From the NCBI RefSeq assembly GCF_963675165.1, contig NC_087382.1, positions 5,247,963-5,311,962 of the forward strand: a stretch of 64,000 bases of DNA, written 5' to 3'. Position numbers and translations under genes: made by a program. Source of the DNA: Halichondria panicea (taxonomy: Eukaryota; Porifera; Demospongiae; Suberitida; Halichondriidae). Shown piece after piece: positions 49,501 through 61,686 of this stretch (within the stretch, counting starts at the first letter, position 1; every line of letters begins with the position of its first letter). The notes under the pieces were generated by a model. It did no database searches and was not told the DNA's origin. It worked only from the letters and a program-made list of their open reading frames with translations.

Positions 49501-52500
49501 GTATTAGCAAGTCACCTAGTATTTATTACAGCCATTGTTAAATAGCCCTAGGGTTATCGCTAGAGCAGGGGTTTTTACATGTATGTGTATAGCAATCAAG
49601 ATACCAATCAAAATCATTTATACTTTAATTTGCCTCTTCTACCTGCAGACGAGAGAAGAGCTCAGGGAGGCACTCGAGAATGAGATACGATCTTTCACCG
49701 TTGATAAGGTTAGTTATATGTGACTCATATGTGATCGTTCAATGGTAATCACATGACTCAAACTGCAGGACCTGAGTGGGAAGTTAGAGATCTCCTGGAA
49801 TCACACCGAGTTCGAGGTCCGCTATGAGTGCCTCTCGGAGGAGATCAAAATAGGTACAGCTCACGTACACTTTGAATACCATAGTGCTAAAAAAGCACTG
49901 TCATGCATATGACTCGCCGAAGAATTAAACCTGCACCTGCTTGTGAAAACTGAGAGCAGTCCCATAATCTATGTGACCATCTGTTTTAGAGATTATAATT
50001 TTTTTGCATTATTTGCCCCCTCACACCTGATACACTAATTGGTTCTGACATGCATAAGCTGCCAATATGTCTATTGCAGGTAACTACTACCTCCGACTGC
50101 TACTGGACGAGGGAGGGGACACCAAGTTTGTGGACCCTCACGTGTTCTTTAATGACCTCTACCATCGGTTCCTCCTCTCACCCAAGCCAGCAATGAAGGC
50201 CATGTGTCTGCAGGCCATGGCCATTGTCTACGGACAATGCTACGAAGAGATTGGGCCATTCAACGACACTGAGTTTGTAGCGCGGAAACTGGAACAGGTG
50301 AGTGGGTGTGTATAATTGATGAAATAAGAGGTTAAACTGTATAATATAATATGACAATGAATCACATTTTGGGAGTGAATGTAGGTTTTACTATACTGGC
50401 CTTAACTCTTTAAAAACTTGGCGGATAGCTGCTCCTTATATTGCATGCAATACTTTCCTTTGGCGCCAGCTTTCGATTTTTGTCGATCGCTCATTAATTT
50501 AGCTAAAAGTTAAGTAAAATTGTGTGTGTTATATTAACATGCACGTGACTCAAATCACTTTCTCTAAACAAATGTTTGGGTAAGATTGTTAACATTCCCT
50601 GTGTGTATAGTCAGTCAGTTCATCTGAATGTAATCATACTGTTGGCTTTCAGTTACTTCCATCCCTTCATTCTCAACCTGGCTAGTCTGTTCATCATTGA
50701 ATACTTCGTACACCACATCGGACTGTACCTGTGTAGCATCATCACTCTGTGTAGTAGTAGCATAAACCGGGTTCTGCTTCATTTTAATAAGTGTCTCCAC
50801 TATCTCATAACCAGGAGTGGTACGCACACCATACAGTGGGTTAGGCTGTAGTGGTATTGCTTCATTTTCAAGGGTAGAGGCTTGTGATCTCACTTCCGAT
50901 ATTCTGGTATCTATAAGAGCGTTGTATATTCATTATGAGCCAATTTTTCATGAGTGTAGTTACATGGTACTAATTTTGGGCCAATATGCTTCATTGCAAT
51001 GATACAATGTTCACTTCATATACCTTATACCGGGTTTTGAATGCGAGAATCTGTCGATTACAAACGAAAGACTCACAAAAAAACAGTGTACGTTAGTTGA
51101 TTGGTTTACCTATAACGACGTTGTTGTCCTTGTTACCTCTTCTTTTGGTACGAACAGTGAGTGCAATGACCACAATAGTAACCAAGACGACAATCAACAA
51201 AGCTCCAACCACTCCCCCAACAATGCCACGGACTAGATCCGAGCTTACATCAAAGTCAGTATCTATGCATGGGACACAAATTGACACAAATTAAATTTCA
51301 AATTTGGTTATATACATGTATCACTCACCAGGCTCACAATTGGTGCCTGAGAATCCTGACAGACATGTAGTGCACCTGGTTGATATTTTTCGGCCCAGGA
51401 GACACACTGTACACCCACTGAGTCTATCGTAACCAGGGAGACAAGATGAGCATGTGGTGTTTAGATCGTAGTTAGCCACACACTCAGTGCAATTTGGATT
51501 AAAATTATCCAAGCAAGTTTGACAGAGTCTGGTTGGGTCCCCTCCTGGTAGAGCACACACACTGCAGTCTGTGTCAGTGAACCTGTCTGGTTGTAGGCAG
51601 ATGGAGCAGTTGGTGACTGGGTCTCTGTTGGGTAGGCAACTAGTACAGTCTGAGGTGATGTCCCAGCCTGGTAGACACTGGGTGCAGTCAGTAGAGGGAT
51701 CTCTGTTGGGTAGACACTGGGTGCAGTTGGTAGAGGGATCTCTGTTGGGTAGGCACTGGGTGCAGTTGGTAGAGGGATCTCTGTTGGGTAGACACTGGGT
51801 GCAGTTGGTAGAGGGATCTCTGTTGGGTAGGCACTGGGTGCAGTCGGTAGAGGGATCTCTGTTGGGTAGACACTGGGTGCAGTCGGTAGAGGGATCTCTG
51901 TTGGGTAGACACTGGGTGCAGTTGGTAGAGGGATCTCTGTTGGGTAGGCAACTAGTACAGTCCGAGATGATGTCCCAGCCTGGTAGACACTGGGTGCAGT
52001 CGGTAGAGGGATCTCTGTTGGGTAGACACTGGGTGCAGTTGGTAGAGGGATCTCTGTTGAGTAGGCAACTAGTACAGTCCGAGATGATGTCCCAGCCTGG
52101 TAGACACTGGGTGCAGTCGGTAGAGGGATCTCTGTTGGGTAGACACTGAATGCAGTCAGTAGAGGGATCTCTGTTGGGTAGACACTGGGTGCAGTTGGTA
52201 GAGGGATCTCTGTTGGGTAGGCAACTAGTACAGTCCGAGATGATGTCCCAGCCTGGTAGACACTGGGTGCAGTCGGTAGAGGGATCTCTGTTGGGTAGAC
52301 ACTGGGTGCAGTTGGTAGAGGGATCTCTGTTGAGTAGGCAACTAGTACAGTCCGAGATGATGTCCCAGCCTGGTAGACACTGGGTGCAGTCGGTAGAGGG
52401 ATCTCTGTTGGGTAGACACTGGGTGCAGTTGGTAGAAGGATCTCTGTTGGGTAGGCACTGGGTGCAGTTGGTAGAGGGATCTCTGTTGGGTAGGCACTGG

Positions 52501-55500
52501 GTGCAGTCGGTAGAGGGATCTCTGTTGGGTAGGCACTGGGTGCAGTCGGTAGAGGGGTCTCTGTTGGGTAGGCACTGGGTGCAGTTGGTAGAGGGATCTC
52601 TGTTGGGTAGGCACTGGATGCAGTCGGTAGAGGGATCTCTGTTGGGTAGGCACTGGGTGCAGTCGGTAGAGGGGTCTCTGTTGGGTAGACACTGAATGCA
52701 GTCAGTAGAGGGATCTCTGTTGGGTAGACACTGAGTGCAGTCGGTAGAGGGATCTCTGTTGGGTAGACACTGAGTGCAGGCGGTAGAGGGATCTCTGTTG
52801 GGTAGGCACTGTGTGCAGTCGGTAGAGGGATCTCTGTTGGGTAGGCACTGTGTGCAGTTGGTAGAGGGATCTCTGTTGGGTAGGCACTGGTTGCAGTCGG
52901 TAGAGGGATCTCTGTTGGGTAGGCATTGGGTGCAGTCGGTAGAGGGATCTCTGTTGGGTAAACACTGAGTGCAGTCGGTAGAGGGATCTCTGTTGGGTAG
53001 ACACTGAGTGCAGTTTGTTTGTGAGTCATAGAATTCCAACAAACATGATGTGCAGCCATCGAGAGGACTGAATGTAGAGTCCACGCATGATTCACAGTTA
53101 TCGGTTGTGTCATATTTGGTGTTAGTACAGGATGTACAGTTGGTGTTTGGGTCAAATGCATCTAATAAGCATGTAGAACATCCTGTAGCAATATTCAGGT
53201 TGTAGAGGCAGTCGTTACAGGCTACAAGAGATGAAGGGTCAAGCCGGTTGTCAATACACGTTATAGTACCATCAGCTTGACATATCGCCACTCGTGGATT
53301 GTTATAAAGTGTGGTCGAACAGCCATGCCCACAGAAACCAGGAGAGCACTCTACTCTGAAACTCATGGTCATGTGAGATATGTTGTGGAATCCAGTGAAC
53401 GTCATCTCCTCTGTGAAGTCTGCTCCAAGTTGGAGGTTATCCAGGTTAATCAACATACTGTCTATTATGTTCGGGAGTCCACTGTCCACGGCTTCTATGA
53501 AGAACTGTATTCTTCCCTACAATAATGTACAGTGCATCCAGCTTAGAGAGTAGATTACCACAAATTTGTGAGTAGCTGTACTTAAATGTAAATATCTTTC
53601 GATTGGAATATTTCTAAGAAATGATGTTAATACCAATGTGTAGGTGAATGACCAAACTACAACATACTCAAAAATGTTTCCATGGAAACATAAGATGGTG
53701 GGTTTGTGGTGATTAATAGAACAACAGCAAATTGTTATAGTGAGTACCCCCCTAGCTTGCATGTGGACTTACTGGCACAAACTCTAATCGGTTAGAGTAA
53801 TAAAACAGTAACCTTGTACAGCTAAGGTCCTAGACTTCATCACATAGTTGTTCAATGGTTTAGGTATCCTGACCATCTCTTTATGGGTCTTACATATGTT
53901 CACAGTGTCTATAATTCATGATTTACTGGTTTTCAGGTACACTTTTGGTTAGAGTAATAACTTTTAAAAAATTAATAGTTTAGCTTTCAAATTTCTGTAG
54001 TAAGTTTACAGATAAATGGGCTACATTTTGATACCAAGAATATCCTATATGCTTATTCCATTGCTGAGATAACACTGAAAAGCTACATAATTTACTATTT
54101 TCTACTGTTTTGATGACATCAAAACCACAAAAACCAATGACACTTTAAGGTTACGATGCAGTGTTCGCCCATGCAGTAATTATCAATAGTAAATCAAGCT
54201 TGTCTTGACTGTATACACTAGTCGTCATTTTATATGCTATATATTGCATGCTCTCTGCCAGTAAGGCAATTATCTATTTAAAGGAGGAAAGGGGCAGGGC
54301 GGCTCGAAACAATTTCTTCGAAACAATGAACAGTCATCGAGTTAGCTCGTATAGAAGTAGAAAAATATGGAAAAATAGCTGACTAGCTAGTAAACTATGG
54401 CATTTTTCTTCAGTTTGTAGATAGATAGGAGCAAGAACTCTTCGAGCCACCCTCAGGAATATCATAAACTGCTAGTAGGTCACTGTTTAGTTCTTGTTAG
54501 AGTCTTTCTTTGTCTAATATTTGACGACTAAAATCGGCAGTGACCACACGATCTTTGTGGTAAATTTTTGCCTTCTAGTTAGCGTACTGATAGCTAGCAA
54601 GCGCTGTAATAGTTACTTATGAGTAGTGCAACAGTATAGACACATAAAATAATAGAAACAATATCTTCCTTTCTCACAAAAACAAAAAATAAAAACTCAT
54701 GAATAATTCATGAGCAAACACGTCATCAAAAAGGTAGAATATGTAGGTTTTCAGTGTTATCTCAACAATGGAATAAGAGTAGAGGATGTTCTTGGTATCA
54801 AAATTTAGCCCATTTATTTGTAAACTTACCAGAGAAGTTTTAAAGCTAAGCTATAAAATTTTCAGAAGATATTACTCTAACCAAAAGTGTACCTAAAAAC
54901 CAGTAAATCATGAATTATAAACACTCTGAACATAATTATGCAAGACCCATAAAGGGATGGTCAGGATACTTAAACCATTGAACAATTATTTGATGAAGTC
55001 TAGGACCTTAGCTGTACAAGATTACTGTTTTATTATATATATATACTCTAACCGATTACCTACTATAACAATTTGTTGTTGTTCTATTAATCACCACAAA
55101 CTCACCATCTTATGTTTCCATGGAAACTTTTTGAGTATGATGTAGCTTATTCATTCACCTACACATTGGTATTAACACCATTTCTTAGAAATGTTTCAAT
55201 CGAAAGATATTTACATTTAAGTACAGCTACTCACAAATTTGTGGTAATCTACTCTCTAAGCTGGATGCACTGTACATGCGTGGATAGTGGGTAAGCAGTA
55301 CCATTTTAAAAACTTACGGTCCATATGGATATACCCCTTGTAACTGTTAGAGGATTAGCATATACCCCGAGGAGACCCATTGGACCTTGACCAAATGTTG
55401 TACTAATTTCACTGAGTGGGCAAGTATTGGGGGACACTTGACAATCAGTGAAGTCGTAATTTGAGTTAGGTCTAGTATTCAATGATGCACCGAATGGTCT

Positions 55501-58500
55501 GATAGTCCAACGGAACCTGGTGTCACATCTCTCCTCTCCTGTGTTGTTACAGTTGCTAGATTTGTAAGGAAGGTCATCACAGCACACTGGTACAGTTCCT
55601 TCAGGGTTACTTGTATTGAGTGGTCTATCACATTCTGCACACAGTCCAGTTGGGTTGGTATAGTTGACTAGGTTTACACTCAGCATGTACTCACATCTTA
55701 TCTGTATCTGTACACATTTTAATTTTAATGGCTTTCATTCTTTCACATTGGAAAACTCACTGTGAGGATGCTTGCACAAATTAAGACTGCCAGACTTTTC
55801 TGTTTGTTCTCCATTCTGAATTTCTTGTTTAAAATCTGCGTGCTAGTTTAGTTTACATGACATGTATGTGTGTGTTCTCTCTATAGCTGTGATTTCAGTA
55901 TCCCACTTAGCAGTGTGTTTATTCTATAAGTGAGGGTGTGTTAATTGGTTGTGTAAATTTTCATTGTGGGATATTTACTCTATACGTTCACAATGGTGGC
56001 TACAAAATAAGATTACAAAGACCTGCGTATGCTAGTATTTATATGACATCATGATCATTGCCAGATTGCAAAAGTTACATGTAGATATACAATATAGCAA
56101 CAGTTAAATTTTCTGCTCATTTAGCTCATTCGCATGCAAATATACCTTAAGGTTACTATGTAGTAATTTTAGCATTTTCAGGTTTTCTCTGTGTTTATAG
56201 GGTTCCTAATTTTGGCCGATTTGCAGTAAATTCAATATTTGTATGTAGTTCTTGCTAAAAATTTACGATCTTTCATAATAATTATAGCTAAATCTAAGCT
56301 TGCGATCAGCATCTCCATGTCCTATAGAAAATCCAAAACATATGCGTTGGCTGCAAAAACCCTTAAACATGGATATAACTCAAATCATTGCTGTACAAAC
56401 GTTTGGTAACATTGTTAACATTCCCTATGTGTAGTCAGCAGTTCATATCTGAATGTAATCATACTGTTGACTCTCAGTTACTTCCATCCCTTCATTCTCA
56501 ACCTGGCTAGTCTGTTCATCATTGAATACTTCGTACACCACATCGGACTGTGTAGCATCACTCTGTGTAGTAGCATCATCACTCTGTGTAGTAGCATCAC
56601 TCTGTATAGTAGCATCATAAACCGGGTTCTGTTTCATTTTAATAGGTTTCTCCACTATCTCATATTCAGCAGTGTTGTCAACATTAGTACTGACACAATG
56701 CAGTGGGTTGGGCTGTAGTGGTATAGCTTCACTTTCAAGGGTTGGGGCTTGTGATCTCTCTCCTAGTGCCAATGTGACAGATTCTGTAATTGTGTATATA
56801 GTTGTTATTGTGGTAGTAAAAACTGCTTATCTAGAATTATGTGTGTTCACCTTCCTTACTGATGCATGGCATGTGTGAATTTGAAACTCAATTTTAGATA
56901 CGCGTGTATATATTGATGAGCCATGCACAAGTTAAAATGAACTTTACCTGAGACTTTACTATCGTTGTTGCCTCTTCTCCGGAGTAGAATCACCACAATC
57001 GTTGCCAGGACAACAGTAAACACAGCTCCGACCACTCCGCCAATGATACCAGGCAGACACGATGAGCATGTAGTGCTTAGATCATAGTTAGCCACACACT
57101 CAGTGGCATTAGGGTTAAAACTATCCATGCAAGTTTGACAGAGTCTTGCTGTGTCCCCTCCAGGTAGACAACTAGTGCAGTCAGAGGTGATGTCCCAGCC
57201 TGGTAGACAATGGGTGCAGTTGGTTGCTGGGTCGTAGAATTTCAATAAGCATGTCGAACAGCTTTTTGTTGTGTCCACGTTGTAGAGGCAGTCGTTAGAG
57301 GCTACTAGAGGTGAAGGGTTAAATCGTTTATCGTTACACGTTATAGTGCCATCAGCTTGGCATGTCGCCACTAGGGGATTGTTCTGAAGTGTAGTCGAAC
57401 AGCCATGCCCACAGAAACCAGGAGAGCACTCGACTCTGAAACTCATGGTCATGTGAGATATGTTGTGGAATCCAGTGAACGTCATCTCCTCTGTGAAGTT
57501 TGCTCCAAGTTGGAGGTTGTCCAGGTTAATCAACAGACTGTCTATTATGTTCGGGAGTCCACTGTCCACAGCTTCTATGAAGAACTGTATTCGGCCCTAT
57601 TCAAAGCATTTATAAATGTTAGGTGCTGTATAACAAAAACGAACTTACTACCCAAAAAAATTGTTGGTTTGAGACAAGTAGAGGATTGGGTGTTACCCCG
57701 AGGATTGCTGCTGGACCTTGACTGAAGGTTGTACTAATTTCACTGAGTGGGCAAGTGCTGGGGGACAGGGCACAATCAGTGAAGTAGTAATTTGAGTTAG
57801 GTCTAGTCTCCAATGATGTACCGAATGGTCTGATGGTCCAACGGAACCTGGTGTCACATCTCTCCTCTCCTGTGTTGTCACAGTTTCCAGATTTGTAAGG
57901 AAATTCATCACAACACACTGGTACAGTTTCTTCAGGGTTACTTGTATTGAGTGATCTATCACATTCTGCACACAGTCCAGTTGGGTTGGTATAGTCGACT
58001 AGGTTTACACTCAGCATGTATTCACATCTTATCTGCACACGTGCATATAATTTTTGTAAAGGTAGTCTACATATGCTTTGAATCTCACTGAAATGACACT
58101 TGTGCAGATGAAGACCACTAAACTTTGCAGTGTATATCTCATTTTTCTCTGTGTAGAAAGTGTCACACTCTAACTCTAGTTTTATATGCTAAAGTCTATT
58201 TGTGTTGAGTTCGACCCAGGAAGTTATGTGGTCAATTATGGCTTCATTTATGCTTTATTTGGTGGACATGTATGCCTGGGACTTCTACATGTAAATGCTA
58301 ACTTTTAGCTGGTTGGAGCTTACCAGCTCTACAGCATATAGATAGAAGCGCTTTTTAACAAGGAATCCAATGGTATATGAAACTTTGAATAATTTCAGTA
58401 AAGTATGACAAAGTTATGACAACTTTATGAAGGTCAAACTCAACACAATAGACTTTAGTCTATGCATGTGCTTGTGACTTTAGTCTATGCATGTGCTTGT

Positions 58501-61500
58501 GACTTCAGCATTGGCTTTTCTATGGTACTCAATATCCATAATTGCATTAGCAGGCCTTTCATTTAAGAGCATGAGGAGGGTCTGTGACATCATAATTAGG
58601 CTTTTAATTCTATGGTACTCTATAAGTTATATTTGTTGTTACAGCTTTCAATTATGTATACATTGTGAATCTCACATGACACTCACATGACAGTGTGTGG
58701 ACAAGACGGAGAGGGACCGCCTCCTGATGTTCATTGACAAGCTCCTCCATCACAAGACCAACGTCAAGTTGTTCCTGGATGCCAACGGTATCCGAGTGTT
58801 GGTGGACCTGGTCACTCTGGCTCACCTGCACACCTCACGGGCACACGTACCATTACAGAGTCTGGCCATAGAAGCATCACCTGATCTGGACAGGTAGGCG
58901 TGCCATTGGTTTTGAACTATACAGTGCACATGCATGTATACGGTGTATACATGTATGCAGTGTGTATATGTCTGTGTACATGTCTATATACATTTATTTG
59001 GAGTCCTTAAAATAAGAGTGCTTTAGAGTGTATTTTAGCATTGCTTGAGGCAATGTGTGTGACCTTTCAATCACATCCCTTCGTCTAGGCATGCATACAT
59101 GTAGCCTCGATCCCAGGCCGATCCGTCTCCAATTGAACGCTAGGTCGCCTACTAGGCCTGGTATTGATTGTATTTGGGCGTGATCTGGGCGTGGTTTTTT
59201 AATAATTGACTCTGTGGTACAACAAAAAATGAATCCTCCAACAGTGGTCTTCAACAACAGCCTCTGGGGCAGTATACAGCAGGAAATACTTCCCAGAAGA
59301 CACTTCTTTGGCAGTGGCAACCAAATCTTTGTCGATTCCTTTATTGCTACTGAGGATGGCAGCAGAAACACCTCTATTGTTTAGACTCCTGCCTGGTCAA
59401 TCATGAGTCTCATGATGAGAGATACAAGGGGAGAGACAATTAACAAGAACAATACTTTTGTCAACAGGAGGAGCCTTGGTCCTACCTAGCTTGTAGTCCA
59501 TTAAAAAGGGTAGCAACTGATATAGCAGAGAGACTTGCCATATCCCGTTGGGAACCAGATAAACACGTCCCTTCCCTCAAACAGGAGCTTGAGAGCCTGG
59601 GCCTGTTCTGCCATGAGAGTGAGGCCATCTTGCTTCAAACAAGACAACGCGTTGCATGCCATAGCTAGCTAGCTATAAATTGAGAACATGACACGGAGCT
59701 ACATTACTGTAAGTTTTACGGGAGTAAAATGCCTCTACGTACACCTTTAGTATTACAGAAAAAAAGCAGGAAACAAAATGTGAAGAATCTCTGCTTTAGT
59801 TTCCGGTTCCTGCCACGCCCAGATACAATCAATACCAGGCCGTATTTTTCAACTTCGTTCTATTAAAAAAAAATCGGCCTGGGACCGAGGCTAGCATACA
59901 TGCAGAATTCCCTGAACTAGTTTTGGCACTACCGTATAGAGGGAAATTTTTGCGGACCACGACCCTGTACAAATGTTCGCTATTGCTTCAGAGCCCTCAG
60001 CAGAAATGTTTGTGGGTTCTAATACTCGCGTTTCATTTCTAGGAAACCACACCCACCAATAGTTTTGCATGTGAAATACCAGTGTGTGGGAGTTTATCAT
60101 TTTCGCATCTTCTGTCTGCCCTCGAAAAACACCCAATTTTGCACCTCACGAAAATGTCCCGCTGTACGGTATTCCAAACTGAAAATCCATTCATTGTGTA
60201 TTCGTTTGTTTATGAAAGTAGTACTCAATGAGTGGGTTTGAACATACTTGTATATGATTAGCGAGGATAACCGATCTGTGTCCATTTTTAAGTTGCTTTT
60301 CTCCGCGTTCCCCTTGTGCAGGGACTCAGAGAAGGAGTGGTACTACACTGGCAAGGACAAGGAGAGACAAGGGCCCTACTCATTCAAGGAGATGAGGGAC
60401 CTCTGGACTGAGCAAGAGATACACCAACGATCCAGGTATGTACATGTAGGAGGATATTTTTACACACAGGCATCACTATTTCTACCAATTGTTCTAGCAT
60501 GTACCACAAAAATTTATACCCACGAATTTAATATCGCATGCATGCATGCCTGCTGCAGAAAGGCTGCTACTCCGCAAAAACCTTTCTAACGGTCCATCCG
60601 CGAAAGTTTATACCCTCGAAATATACCCGCTATACGGTACATGTACATATAGGAGGGCATTCAACAATTTTTACACACAGGCAGAGTTTAATTTGTAACT
60701 ATTCTACTAATTGTTATCCTTATAACCTCTCCTGGGTGGGTGGCTTTATTACATGTAGTAAATTTCAGTCAAGTACAGTACCGTATAGTGGGTATGTTTT
60801 GACAGCTAAAATTTTCACGGTTTTCACCAAGCATGCTCAAAATAATTATTATACACAAAAATTAATGGCCAATCTGCAAAAAAATTAGACCCTCGAAAAG
60901 TACCTGCTATACTGACAATGTGTGTACATGTATGGATGTTAGTGCAGTGTTTCCTTCCCTGGGTGCACCCTGTTTGATTAGCTAATTGAATTTGGGAATC
61001 TGTACAAGTCTTTCATGTTGTGTATACAGTGATAAAAGGGGCTGTGCAGATTCTCTATATAAAGATAATTAGTGGTCATGTATTAACCTGTTCCCAGCTG
61101 GCCATATCCTGTATGGTCTATATAGCTGTAGCTATCGTGTAGCGGGTAATTTTTGTTGGTACAAATTTTGTACGAACTACCCAAATATTCGTACAGCTCA
61201 GGATAAGGACGTTGAACCTATTGTGCCAGAAAATGTAATTTCTTACTGATACGAAAAATACAAAAATTTCCACCATACAAAAATAACCCACTATCTCTAT
61301 AGAAGGCAGCAAAAACGAAAAGATGATGTGAGGCAATATAGTAAAAAAAGAAATGGTCGTATAGTTAAGAAAAAGAAAGGCCTGGTTGGGAGAGTCACCT
61401 GATCCACATAATATAAACATGTGCGATATGTACATGTACATGTAGCTCACAATCGTGACGTAGAATATTCTCCCACGCATTAAGACACTGCCAAGAGTCC

Positions 61501-61636
61501 AAGCTCAGTGCAGTATTGCCAGAAACCAGTGTGGCCATGCAGCTTGGTGCCAGGGTAGCTTAGTTTCTAAAATTACATCTTTATGAGTATAATATTGCCA
61601 CCGCTTTCCACTCCCCCCCACCACACACTGTTATGG

Positions 61637-61686
<50 letters not shown>

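Noticed and set aside
51571-52695. Plus-strand open frames of 192 and 181 codons across the repeat
   Set aside because: They are antisense shadows of the same minisatellite; they contain only the repeated unit and no independent start or end context.
51609-53012. CRISPR-like regular repeat array
   Set aside because: The units are contiguous without unique spacers, lie in an open reading frame and occur in an animal genome; it is a coding minisatellite.
51461-53161. 566-codon open frame overlapping the gene A repeat exon on the same strand
   Set aside because: It is a frame shadow of the 39-bp repeat: a unit length divisible by three keeps several frames open. It lacks cysteines and a signal peptide, and the alternative frame has the paralogue, splice and domain support.
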